Below, one piece after another: positions 36,822 to 44,879 of a stretch of 64,000 nucleotides of DNA. The stretch covers positions 1-64,000 of the forward strand of contig JADFDU010000054.1 in NCBI GenBank assembly GCA_018262775.1, written 5' to 3'. Each line of letters opens with the position of its first letter. The stretch's first letter is position 1. The notes beneath the pieces are model-generated. The model did no database searches. It was given only the letters and a program-made list of their open reading frames with translations, and was not told where the DNA came from. The stretch comes from Rhodocyclaceae bacterium (lineage in GTDB: Bacteria > Pseudomonadota > Gammaproteobacteria > Burkholderiales > Rhodocyclaceae). A program made the translations under genes and the position numbers.

Positions 36822-37877
36822 ATGCACCCCAAAGCCAAAGGCGAGCACTCGCCCCATCGCATCACGATCGAATCCAGCCTGCACCAGTTCGATGTCGAAC
36901 CCGGCAACACCCTTCTGCGCGCTGCGCTGGATGCCGGCATCAACCTGCCCTACGGTTGTCGCAACGGTGCCTGTGGCGCCTGCAAGGGTCGGATCATCTG
37001 CGGACAGGTCGACCGCGGCGATTATTCGGAGGACGCGCTGAGCGCAGCCGAAGCCGCCGGGGGATATGCCCTGTTCTGTTGTGCACGGCCGCTGTCCGAT
37101 CTCACCATCGCCTGTCGCGAGGTGAGCGCGATACGTGACATCCCCGTGAAGACACTGCCCAGTCGGGTGCAGAAGATGGCTCTTCTCGCGCCTGACGTGA
37201 TGCTGTTGCAGCTCAAGCTGCCCGCCAGCGAGCGCCTGCAGTTTCTGGCCGGCCAGTACATCGACATCCTGCTGCGGGACGGCCGCCGGCGCAGCTTTTC
37301 CATCGCCAACGCGCCACAGGATGACGACTGCCTGGAACTGCATGTTCGCCAGGTGCCGGGTGGGCATTTCACGCGCCATGTCTTCGAAACCATGCAAGAA
37401 CGGGATATCTTGCGCATCGACGGACCGCATGGCTGCTTCTACCTGCGCGAAGAGAGCGCCAAGCCGATCATCCTCCTGGCCGGCGGCACCGGCTTTGCCC
37501 CGATCAAGGCCCTCGTCGAGCATGCCGCGCACCAGAATAACCTGCGGCCGATGGCGCTTTACTGGGGTGCACGCGACCGCGCCGGCCTCTACCTGCATGA
37601 ACTGGCGGCAGCCTGGGCTACCGAGCAGGCCGGTTTCAGCTATGTGCCGGTGTTGTCCGAGGCGCAGCCTGCCGATGGCTGGCAGGGCCGCAGCGGCTGG
37701 GTGCATCAGGCAGTCATCGACGATTTCCCCGATCTTTCCGGACATCAGGTCTATGCTTGCGGCGCACCGGCCATGATCGAGGCAGCGCAGCGCGATTTTA
37801 TTTCCCGTTGCGGCCTAAAGGAAGAGGATTTTTTTGCCGATGCCTTTACTTTCGCAGCCGAATCCGCAAACCCATGA
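36822..37877 (+). CDS. 2Fe-2S/FAD/NAD(P)H oxidoreductase (AscD/CDP-6-deoxyglucoseen reductase-like)
   Basis: A 351-residue electron-transfer protein. The N-terminal plant-type ferredoxin domain has C46, C51, C54 and a later cysteine (C86 or C87); the FAD domain has RRSFSIANAP; the NAD domain has GGTGFAPIKALVEH and ends with YACGAPAMIEAA. Betaproteobacterial homologues are often named CDP-6-deoxy-3,4-glucoseen reductase, but with no dideoxysugar genes nearby the true partner is unknown. The stop overlaps the next ATG by 4 bases. Confidence 0.85.
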   Translation: MHPKAKGEHSPHRITIESSLHQFDVEPGNTLLRAALDAGINLPYGCRNGACGACKGRIICGQVDRGDYSEDALSAAEAAGGYALFCCARPLSDLTIACREVSAIRDIPVKTLPSRVQKMALLAPDVMLLQLKLPASERLQFLAGQYIDILLRDGRRRSFSIANAPQDDDCLELHVRQVPGGHFTRHVFETMQERDILRIDGPHGCFYLREESAKPIILLAGGTGFAPIKALVEHAAHQNNLRPMALYWGARDRAGLYLHELAAAWATEQAGFSYVPVLSEAQPADGWQGRSGWVHQAVIDDFPDLSGHQVYACGAPAMIEAAQRDFISRCGLKEEDFFADAFTFAAESANP

Positions 37878-39019
37878 GTCAATCCATCCTCATCAGCCGC
37901 GAGCCGGTGCTCAACCGCGGCCGCGCCATTACCGCTACCCGGCTGACGATCCAGGCGGAGGCCGGGGCGGTCGCCTGTGCCCGGATTGCCGCCGAACTGA
38001 ACCGGCTGGCCGAAGCGTGGCCAGCTTCGCGCACGGTGTTTGTCGGCCTGGGCGGGTTGGCACCGGATGCCGGTTTGCTCGACTGGCAGGTGCCGCAAAA
38101 CGCCATGATCGAGATTCCGGCAGCCGCTCTGGACAATCCCGCAACCCTTGATCTGCTGCAGCAGTTGCAGCAGGCCGGCGTGCCGGTGTGCCTGGACGGC
38201 TTCAGCGCCGGCATGGCGCTGCCGGCCGGTAGCGATTTCCGTTTCATGCTTGCCGATGCCACGACGAATACGGCGGGTGCGCCGGGGCTGCTGCTCGCCA
38301 AAAACCTGGTCGACAACGCCCAGTTCGACGCCTGCATGCAAAAAGGCTTCGGCGGCGCGACCGGCTGGTTCTTCCTGAAAGGCGTCACGCCGGCGAAGAA
38401 ACTCAACCCCGGCCAGGCGCAGACCATCCGCCTGCTCAACCTGGTGCGTGCCAACGCCGACGTCAAGGAAATCGAGGCGGCGCTGAAGCAGGACGTGGCG
38501 CTGTCGGTGAAGCTGCTGCGCTACATCAATTCCGCCGGCTTCGGCCTCACCGTGGAAATCCAGTCCTTCCGCCATGCCGTGACCATGCTCGGCTACGACA
38601 AGCTGAACAAGTGGCTGTCGCTGCTGCTGGTGACTTCCAGCAAGGATGCGGCGGCGCCGGCGTTGATGCAGGCAGCCATTGCCCGTGGCCGCTTCATGGA
38701 GCTGGCGGCGCAGGGTTATGTCGACAAAAACGAGCTGGACAATCTGTTCATCACCGGCGCCTTCTCGCTGCTGGATATTCTGCTTGGTGTCCTCATGGAG
38801 ACCGCGCTGGCCGACATGCACCTGCCCGACACCATCAATGACGCGCTGATTTCCGGTAGCGGACCGTATGCGCCCTTCCTGGCATTGGCCCAGGCAGGCG
38901 AGCAGGCGGATTACGCCCGCTTCTCCGCCAAGGCCGCGGAGCTGCAGCTCTCAACCGAAACGGTCAACCAGGCGCAGCTGGAAGCACTCGTCTTCGCCGA
39001 CAGCCTGCAGCTTAGCTAG
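37874..39019 (+). CDS. EAL-like/HDOD signalling protein (YuxH type)
   Basis: A 381-residue protein. Residues 1-180 resemble an EAL domain (REPVLNRGRAI, TNTAGAPGLLLAKNL, FGGATGWFF) but lack the EAL motif and metal-binding acids, so c-di-GMP hydrolysis is not expected. Residues 185-381 form an HDOD domain (LLNLVRANADVKEIEAALKQDVALSVKLLRYINSAG, SFRHAVTMLGYDKLNKW). YuxH-like proteins act in signalling through protein contacts. It is co-translated with the reductase through ATGA and overlaps the next gene tail-to-tail by 8 bases. Confidence 0.85.
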   Translation: MSQSILISREPVLNRGRAITATRLTIQAEAGAVACARIAAELNRLAEAWPASRTVFVGLGGLAPDAGLLDWQVPQNAMIEIPAAALDNPATLDLLQQLQQAGVPVCLDGFSAGMALPAGSDFRFMLADATTNTAGAPGLLLAKNLVDNAQFDACMQKGFGGATGWFFLKGVTPAKKLNPGQAQTIRLLNLVRANADVKEIEAALKQDVALSVKLLRYINSAGFGLTVEIQSFRHAVTMLGYDKLNKWLSLLLVTSSKDAAAPALMQAAIARGRFMELAAQGYVDKNELDNLFITGAFSLLDILLGVLMETALADMHLPDTINDALISGSGPYAPFLALAQAGEQADYARFSAKAAELQLSTETVNQAQLEALVFADSLQLS

Positions 39020-40076
39020 ATTTCTTCAGGCGGCCGCGGGCCACCGCGACAATCGTATTCAGGATGAAGGCCAGCAGCGCCAGTGCGTTGAGCACACCGC
39101 CGGCGCTGCGCCAGTCGTGCAGCGCCGCGGCGTCGCCGCTGAGGCGCACGATGAGTGAAAAATGCAACAGCGCCAGCGGCGCGTAGAACAGCGGATGGTA
39201 GGGCACTGCCACACGCAGCACGGAAGGGAAAATGATGGGTGCGTGGCCAAAGACCATGGAGAAAACGAAGCCCAGCATGAGTGCGTGCACGGCTGCATCG
39301 TAAGCCAGGGTGCCTGGTGCCAGCCCCTTGATAAGCATGATCGCGCCCGACAGCGCCAGCCAGGCGTAGCCCGAGAGCAGGCAGACGGCGATGAAGCGCG
39401 TCAGTCCCTTGTCCTTGATCGTGCGCCGTGCGATGTCCTGGCGTAGCAGCCACAGCGCCAGCGCCAGCAGCGCCGCGCCGAACACCTGCACCTGAAAGAT
39501 CATTCCAAAAGTCAGTCCCGCCAGCACGGCGACAAAGACGCGCTGCGCCATCGGCGAGGGCGGCAGGAAGCGCGACAGTTCCAGGCGCTCGCCGGCGATG
39601 GTTAGCACGAGAAAGCCGGCCCACCACGGCACTACGGCAAACACCGACGCACCGGCCAGCCACAGCAAGTTGCCGAGCAGCCAGCTGGCCGCGCCCGCTG
39701 CCAGGGTGAACGTGAACAGGGCGCGCTGACGTTGAAACACCCAGAGCGAAGCAAGGGTCAGTACGGCGCTGCCCGCCGTGAGCAACGCCTGGCCCGCCAT
39801 CACGGGGGCGCCGAGGATCAGCAGTAATCCGCCCGCGCCCGACGCGAGCGGGCCGATGTAGGCCCAGCGGCGCGCCAGCGCCACGGCGCGCTCGAGACTG
39901 ATTACCGTGCCGAAGAAGCCGCTGACCATGAGTGGGCCATGAAGGGCGGCCAGATCGGTTGCCGGCAGCGGCACTGCCCACCCCAGCCGCAGCAGGCCGA
40001 CGCCCACGCCGATGATGAGGCTGACGAAACCCAGCACCAGCAACGGAATGCGGTACGGGGGGCGGACGTCTGCCAC
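39012..40076 (-). CDS. NnrS-like polytopic membrane protein
   Basis: A 354-residue protein made almost wholly of about 10-11 membrane helices. Conserved-looking histidines occur in LHGPLMVSGFFGTVISLERA near the N-terminus and in AVHALMLGFVFSMVFGHAPIIFP near the C-terminus. This pattern resembles the heme/copper NnrS family linked to nitric-oxide metabolism, though similarity is weak. The neighbours (DUF2249, DUF59, NsrR-like regulator) support a role in NO stress. It is the last gene of the minus-strand unit. Confidence 0.6.
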   Translation of the reverse strand: MADVRPPYRIPLLVLGFVSLIIGVGVGLLRLGWAVPLPATDLAALHGPLMVSGFFGTVISLERAVALARRWAYIGPLASGAGGLLLILGAPVMAGQALLTAGSAVLTLASLWVFQRQRALFTFTLAAGAASWLLGNLLWLAGASVFAVVPWWAGFLVLTIAGERLELSRFLPPSPMAQRVFVAVLAGLTFGMIFQVQVFGAALLALALWLLRQDIARRTIKDKGLTRFIAVCLLSGYAWLALSGAIMLIKGLAPGTLAYDAAVHALMLGFVFSMVFGHAPIIFPSVLRVAVPYHPLFYAPLALLHFSLIVRLSGDAAALHDWRSAGGVLNALALLAFILNTIVAVARGRLKKSS

Positions 40077-40085
40077 GTGCGGGTC

Positions 40086-40328
40086 TCAGGCGGACTTGGT
40101 GATGCGTACCTTCCAGACTTCCGGCCCGGTTTCGAGGTAATCCCACGCGAAGATTGGGCCGAGTTCGGCCTGGAACTGGTAGTAGAGCGGCTTTGGATCG
40201 TGGTCGTTCACCAGCAGGAAGGCTTCGCCTATCGCGAGTTTTTTGAAGGCGTCGAAGATCATCGGATGGCGTTCACGCGGAATGATGGTGCGCACGTCAA
40301 TGGTGGTTTCGGCAGTTTGCGTGGTCAT
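40086..40328 (-). CDS. DUF2249 domain protein
   Basis: An 80-residue protein with the DUF2249 core: DVRTIIPRERHPMIFDAFKKLAIGEAF, NDHDPKPLYYQFQ and WKVRITK. This TusA-like family is often found with hemerythrin-like, NnrS and NsrR genes in denitrifiers. ATG 40328 has GGAG 8 bases upstream; the longer frame above it is not supported. It lies 9 bases before the membrane-protein gene and 40 after the DUF59 gene, so all three are probably one transcript. Confidence 0.82.
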   Translation of the reverse strand: MTTQTAETTIDVRTIIPRERHPMIFDAFKKLAIGEAFLLVNDHDPKPLYYQFQAELGPIFAWDYLETGPEVWKVRITKSA

Positions 40329-40368
40329 GGTGGTTTCTCCAGTCAAGGTTGAGGTGCTTGGCGGCTGT

Positions 40369-40695
40369 TCAAGACCAGCCGAAGCGCTGCTTGGCATGCT
40401 CCGACATCAGGTCCGAGCTCCACGGCGGATCCCACACCAGTCGCACGTCGACTTCGGCGTTTTCCGGTGCGATATCGCGAATTGCCGCGCGTGCATCCTC
40501 GGTAATCATGTCACCCATGGGACAGGCCGGCGTTGTCATGGTCATGGCAACGCGCACCTGGTTAGGTGCGATCTCGATGTCATACACCAGGCCCAGGTCG
40601 ACGACGTTCATGCCTACCTCGGGATCGATGACGCCGCGCAAGGCGGCACGCACCGTTTCCTCGGTAGGCATGTCGGCTGACGAATCTGTTTTCAT
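40369..40695 (-). CDS. DUF59/MIP18-type iron-sulfur assembly factor (SufT/PaaD-like)
   Basis: A 108-residue protein with TEETVRAALRGVIDPEVGMNVVDLGLVYDIEI, TTPACPMGDMI containing the single conserved cysteine, and VWDPPWSSDLMSEHAKQRFG. The family matures or repairs Fe-S clusters. Next to an NsrR-like regulator it would help restore clusters damaged by NO. AAGGA lies just before ATG 40695. It is the first gene of the minus-strand unit and faces the regulator across a 105-base gap. Confidence 0.88.
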   Translation of the reverse strand: MKTDSSADMPTEETVRAALRGVIDPEVGMNVVDLGLVYDIEIAPNQVRVAMTMTTPACPMGDMITEDARAAIRDIAPENAEVDVRLVWDPPWSSDLMSEHAKQRFGWS

Positions 40696-40716
40696 GGCTT
40701 CCTTATAAGGAGTACC

Positions 40717-40776
40717 GAAGATACACCTTCAATATACCACTGGTTTCAGGGATAATCAATATATCAGATACATCTT
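40717..40776. promoter_or_regulatory. candidate NsrR operators in the divergent promoter region
   Basis: The AT-rich 105-base gap holds AAGATACACCTT (40718-40729) and AGATACATCTT (40766-40776). Each matches one half of the NsrR palindrome known in gamma- and betaproteobacteria (AAGATGCATTT-A-AAATGCATCTT), in opposite orientation to one another. GATAATCAATATATC lies between them. The second halves are weak, so these are half-site matches by eye rather than full operators. Confidence 0.45.
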
Positions 40777-40800
40777 TTAATGGCGAGGCCTTGATACCCC

Positions 40801-41238
40801 ATGCGGCTGACCACTTTTTCCGACTACACTCTGCGCGTGCTGATGTACCTGGGCGTGCGGCGTGGCGAACTCGTCACCATTGCCGAGATCGCCAGAGCCT
40901 ATGGCATCTCGGAAAATCATCTCATGAAGGTGGTGCATTTTCTCGGCCGTCAGGGCTACGTAGAAACGGTACGCGGCAAGGGCGGTGGCCTGCGCCTGGT
41001 GCTGGATCCGGAGAAAATCGGCGTCGGCGAAGTGGTGCGTGGCACTGAGGAGAGCCTGGCCCTGGTCGAATGCTTCGACGCGGAACAGAACCAGTGCAAT
41101 ATCGAACCGGCCTGCCTGCTCAAGGGCGTGTTCAAGAAGGCGGCCCATGCCTTCTTCGCGGAACTGGATCGTTACACGCTGGCCGATCTGCTGCGGCCTG
41201 CGCCGAAGCTGGTGCGCATCCTGCGCCCGGCGAAATAA
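40801..41238 (+). CDS. nsrR: Rrf2-family regulator, NsrR-like
   Basis: A 145-residue Rrf2 repressor. The winged helix spans about 1-75 (MRLTTFSDYTLRVLMYLGV, ISENHLMKVVHFLGRQGYVETVRGKGGGLRL). Three cysteines, C91, C99 and C105, are arranged much as in NsrR (C91, C96, C102 in E. coli) and would hold an Fe-S cluster that reacts with NO. It probably represses itself and the divergent DUF59-DUF2249-membrane-protein unit. Confidence 0.85.
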   Translation: MRLTTFSDYTLRVLMYLGVRRGELVTIAEIARAYGISENHLMKVVHFLGRQGYVETVRGKGGGLRLVLDPEKIGVGEVVRGTEESLALVECFDAEQNQCNIEPACLLKGVFKKAAHAFFAELDRYTLADLLRPAPKLVRILRPAK

Positions 41239-41249
41239 GCTACCGCAAA

Positions 41250-41969
41250 CTACTCGCCCAGATAGGCTTCGCGCACTTTCGGGTTGGCCAGCAGTGCCGG
41301 CGCGGCATCCGTCAGCGTGATGCGGCCGCTTTCCATGACGTAGCCGCGCGCAGCGACGGACAGCGCCAGGCGGGCGTTCTGCTCCACGAGCAGAATCGTG
41401 ACGCCCTGCGCGGCGACGGAGCGGATCACCTCGAACACTTTCTGCACCATCATCGGCGCCAGGCCCATCGACGGTTCGTCAAGCAGCAGCAGGCGGGGCC
41501 GGCTCATCAGCGCACGACCGATGGCCAGCATCTGCTGCTCACCGCCGGAGAGGGTACCGGCTACTTGCTTCGCCCGCTCCTTGAGGCGCGGCAGGAGACC
41601 AAAAATGCGCTCGCGGTCGACGGTGATGCCGACCTTGTCGCGGCGGCAGTAGGCGCCCATGTTGAGGTTCTCGGCAACCGTCAGTCGCGCGAAGACGCCG
41701 CGCCCCTCTGGCACCAGGGTCATGCCGGCGCCGATCAGTTCATGCGGCGGGCGCTGCAGCAGGCTCTGCCCGTCATAGTGCAATGTGCCGCGTGCGGGTA
41801 GCAGGCGCGTCAGCGCCTTCAGCGTGGTAGTCTTGCCAGCACCATTGGCGCCGATCAGGCAGACCGTCTCGCCGTTCGCCACCTCGAAACTGACGCCTTT
41901 GACGGCGACAATGCCGCCATAGGCGACGTGCAGGTCGCGCACCTCGAGGATCGGGCCGGCGGCGCTCAT
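41250..41969 (-). CDS. livF: branched-chain amino acid ABC transporter ATP-binding protein LivF
   Basis: A 239-residue ABC ATPase: Walker A GANGAGKTTTLKAL, signature LSGGEQQMLAIGRAL, Walker B LLLDEPSMGLAP and the switch histidine region LVEQNARLAL, all of the LivF type. ATG 41969 (MSAAGPILEV) lies 7 bases from the livG stop. It is the last gene of livKHMGF, and its 3' end is 11 bases from that of nsrR. Confidence 0.95.
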   Translation of the reverse strand: MSAAGPILEVRDLHVAYGGIVAVKGVSFEVANGETVCLIGANGAGKTTTLKALTRLLPARGTLHYDGQSLLQRPPHELIGAGMTLVPEGRGVFARLTVAENLNMGAYCRRDKVGITVDRERIFGLLPRLKERAKQVAGTLSGGEQQMLAIGRALMSRPRLLLLDEPSMGLAPMMVQKVFEVIRSVAAQGVTILLVEQNARLALSVAARGYVMESGRITLTDAAPALLANPKVREAYLGE

Positions 41970-41976
41970 GTGATGC

Positions 41977-42747
41977 TCATGCCACTGCACCGCCGAGATA
42001 GGCCTCGATCACCTTTGCGTCGCGCTGCACTTCGGTCGGTGGCCCCTCGGCGATCTTCTCGCCGTAGTCGAGCACGGCGACGCGGTCGCACAGCCCCATC
42101 ACCAGTTTCACGTCGTGTTCGATGAGCAGAATGGTGTTGCCGTCCGCGCGCAGGGCCTCGATCAGCCGCTTCAGCGATGCGGTTTCCGTCGCGTTCATGC
42201 CAGCTGCCGGCTCGTCCAGCGCCAGGAGTTTCGGCTCGGTGGCGAGTGCCCGCGCGATCTCCAGCCGGCGCTGGTCACCGTAGGCGAGGTTGCGCGCGAG
42301 GATGTTGCTGTGACGCTGGATGCCGACATACCTGAGCAGTTCCTGGGCGCGCTGCGCGATGGCGTCCTCTTCCTCGCGGGTGGCGCGGTTACGCAGGATG
42401 GCGCCGAAGATGCCGGCGCCGGTGCGCAGGTGCCGGCCGACCATGACGTTCTCCAGCGCCGTCATGTTGCTGAACAGGCGGATGTTCTGGAAGGTACGTG
42501 CGATGCCGGCCGCGGCGACTTCATGCGGCGCGCTGATTTTCAACGGCACGCCGTCGAAGACGAAGCGGCCTTCGTCAGCCGTATACAAACCGGTGAGGAC
42601 ATTGAAAAAGGTGGTCTTGCCGGCACCGTTGGGGCCGATCAGGCCGTAGATCTCGCCGCGCTGGATGGAGAGCGAGACCTTGTTCAGCGCTTGTACGCCA
42701 CCAAAGTGTTTCGAGATGTCCTGTGCCTCGAGCAACACCTCGCTCAT
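41977..42747 (-). CDS. livG: branched-chain amino acid ABC transporter ATP-binding protein LivG
   Basis: A 256-residue ABC ATPase with Walker A GPNGAGKTTFFNVL, LivG-type Q-loop region ARTFQNIRLF, signature-like LAYGDQRRLEIARAL and Walker B LLALDEPAAGMN followed by LLIEHDVKLVM. The start at 42747 overlaps livM by 4 bases. Long upstream codons in this frame are a shadow of livM. Confidence 0.95.
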   Translation of the reverse strand: MSEVLLEAQDISKHFGGVQALNKVSLSIQRGEIYGLIGPNGAGKTTFFNVLTGLYTADEGRFVFDGVPLKISAPHEVAAAGIARTFQNIRLFSNMTALENVMVGRHLRTGAGIFGAILRNRATREEEDAIAQRAQELLRYVGIQRHSNILARNLAYGDQRRLEIARALATEPKLLALDEPAAGMNATETASLKRLIEALRADGNTILLIEHDVKLVMGLCDRVAVLDYGEKIAEGPPTEVQRDAKVIEAYLGGAVA

Positions 42748-43817
42748 GTGCGATGTTCCCCCGAAAATTCTTGCCGGTGGCGGCTTTCCGGCCAGAGGCC
42801 GGCGGGCCGGAAGCGCATGGTGAGCACGAGGGCGGCGCCGAAGATCAACATGCGCAGCACCTCGGGGTCGATCAGCATCCTGCCGAAGAGCGCCTGTTGC
42901 GCCGGCTGCACGGTGTAGCGCAGCAGTTCCGGCACGAACGACAGCAGCAGCGCACCGGCGATCACGCCCCAGACATTGCCCATGCCGCCGAGCACTACCA
43001 TCGACAGCACCATGATGGATTCTTGCAGGATGAAGCTCTCGGGGCTGACGAAACCCTGGATGGCGGAGAACATGCCGCCTGCGATGCCGCCGAAGGAAGC
43101 GCCCATGGCGAAGGCCAGCAGCTTGATATTGCGGGTGTTGATGCCGCACGACTTGGCGGCAACCTCGTCCTCGCGAATGGCGACCCAGGCGCGGCCGATG
43201 CGCGATTGCTGCAGGCGCAGGTTGATGACGATGACGGCCATGAGGATGAGCAGCAGGATGTAGTAGTACTTGGCCGGCCCGGTAAACAGAATACCCAGCC
43301 AGGTGTCGCTGTTGTAGAACTCGACGCTCCCGATCTGGAGCGGATCGATGCGGGTGATGCCCTTGGGCCCGTTCGTGATGTTGAACGGCGAGGACAGGTT
43401 GTTGATGAGGATGCGCACGATCTCGCCGAACCCCAGGGTGACGATGGCCAGATAGTCTCCGCGCAAGCGCAGCGTCGGCGCGCCGAGCAGGGCGCCGGCA
43501 ACACAGGCGCAGAAGGCGCCGATGGGCAGGATGATCCAGAAAGGCAGATGCAGGCCGAAATGTGGCGAGGCCAGCAGGGCATAGACGTAGGCACCGACGG
43601 CGTAGAAGGCGATATAGCCCAGGTCGAGCAGGCCGGCGAAGCCGACGACGATGTTCAGGCCCAGCGCGAGGAAAGTGAACAGGATCGCCAGATTAGTGAT
43701 GCGCACCCAGGCCGTGCCGACCAGGGTGAGCACCAGCGGCAGCGCAATGAGGGCGATGGCTACCAGCGCCACGCCGCACCAGTAGAGAGCCGGCTGCGTA
43801 TTGCGAAGCTTCGTCAT
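42744..43817 (-). CDS. livM: branched-chain amino acid ABC transporter permease LivM
   Basis: A 357-residue permease with about nine membrane helices. The LivM signatures GLNIVVGFAGLLDLGYIAFYAVGAY and RLRGDYLAIVTLGFGEIVRI are clear, as is the EAA-like GRAWVAIREDEVAAKSCGIN. It overlaps livH by 4 bases at 43817. It forms the transmembrane channel with LivH. Confidence 0.95.
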   Translation of the reverse strand: MTKLRNTQPALYWCGVALVAIALIALPLVLTLVGTAWVRITNLAILFTFLALGLNIVVGFAGLLDLGYIAFYAVGAYVYALLASPHFGLHLPFWIILPIGAFCACVAGALLGAPTLRLRGDYLAIVTLGFGEIVRILINNLSSPFNITNGPKGITRIDPLQIGSVEFYNSDTWLGILFTGPAKYYYILLLILMAVIVINLRLQQSRIGRAWVAIREDEVAAKSCGINTRNIKLLAFAMGASFGGIAGGMFSAIQGFVSPESFILQESIMVLSMVVLGGMGNVWGVIAGALLLSFVPELLRYTVQPAQQALFGRMLIDPEVLRMLIFGAALVLTMRFRPAGLWPESRHRQEFSGEHRT

Positions 43818-44806
43818 GCCCGCTCCGCTACGCGCTCGCCGAGCAGACCCGAGGGCCTGAACACCAGCACTGCGATCAGCACCAGGAAGGCGAACACATC
43901 CTGATAGTTGCTGCCCATCAGCACGAGGTGGCCGTCGGCGGCGCAGCGTTCCGCGAAGACTTGATTCATCAGTGGCCATTTGCACATATCGGTCAGTTCG
44001 CCGATATAACCCGCGCCGAGGGCCTCGACAAGGCCGAGCAGGATGCCGCCGAGCATGGCGCCGGCAAGGTTGCCGATGCCGCCCAGCACCGCCGCCGAGA
44101 AGGCCTTCAGGCCGAGCATGAAGCCCATGGTGTAATGCGTGATGCCGTAGTAAGTGCCGACCATGACGCCTGCGACGGCCGCCAGGGCGGCGGCGATGAT
44201 GAAGGTGGCGGCGATGACGCGATTGGCGTCCACCCCCATCAGGCTGGCGACATGCACGTTTTCAGCAGTGGCGCGAATGGCGATGCCAAAGCGCGTCCGA
44301 TAGACGAACCAGGTCAGCATAGCCATCAGCGCCACGGAGAGCAGGATGATCGCGATCTGCACGCCGGTGATGGCTGCGCCGCCGATGGAGAACACCGGGT
44401 TGTCGATGATCTGCGGGAAGGCGAGCGGGTTGCGGCTCCACACCAGCAGCGCCAGGTGCTGCAGGATGATGGACATGCCGATGGCGGTGATCAGCGGCGC
44501 GAGGCGCGGCGCGTGGCGCAGGGGACGGTAGGCGATGCGCTCGAGCAGATAGCCGATCGCCATGCAGGCCGGAATGGCTGCGGCGACCCCGGCGAGGAGA
44601 ATCACCGCCGGCGGTAGCGGCGAGGCTGTCCCGGCGAGTGCGGTGATCACCGAGAAGGCGACCATGGCGCCGATCATTACCACCTCACCGTGGGCGAAAT
44701 TGATCAGCTGGATGATGCCGTACACCATCGTGTAGCCGAGTGCCACCAGGGCATACACGCTGCCGGTGGTGAGCCCGTTGATGATTTGCTGGATGAATAT
44801 ATCCAC
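43814..44806 (-). CDS. livH: branched-chain amino acid ABC transporter permease LivH
   Basis: A 330-residue permease of about eight helices. It shows GLTTGSVYALVALGYTMVYGIIQLINFAHGEV, the RPLRHAPRLAPLITAIGMSI segment, FGIAIRATAENVHVASLMGVD and GGIGNLAGAMLGGILLGLVEAL. These are LivH family hallmarks. The gene lies 73 bases downstream of livK across a strong hairpin. Confidence 0.95.
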   Translation of the reverse strand: MDIFIQQIINGLTTGSVYALVALGYTMVYGIIQLINFAHGEVVMIGAMVAFSVITALAGTASPLPPAVILLAGVAAAIPACMAIGYLLERIAYRPLRHAPRLAPLITAIGMSIILQHLALLVWSRNPLAFPQIIDNPVFSIGGAAITGVQIAIILLSVALMAMLTWFVYRTRFGIAIRATAENVHVASLMGVDANRVIAATFIIAAALAAVAGVMVGTYYGITHYTMGFMLGLKAFSAAVLGGIGNLAGAMLGGILLGLVEALGAGYIGELTDMCKWPLMNQVFAERCAADGHLVLMGSNYQDVFAFLVLIAVLVFRPSGLLGERVAERA

Positions 44807-44823
44807 GGCCTGTTCCTATGGAG

Positions 44824-44847
44824 GAACGGCACCCTTGGGTGCCGTTC
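44824..44847. terminator. livK-livH intercistronic hairpin
   Basis: GAACGGCACCC and GGGTGCCGTTC form an 11-bp perfect inverted repeat with almost no spacer, in the gap between livK and livH. No T-run follows on the minus strand. It is more likely an mRNA-stabilising or partly terminating hairpin that keeps the binding protein more abundant than the permeases. Confidence 0.6.
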
Positions 44848-44879
44848 AGATCGCTTCAGGAGGATGATACAGGTTCAGG

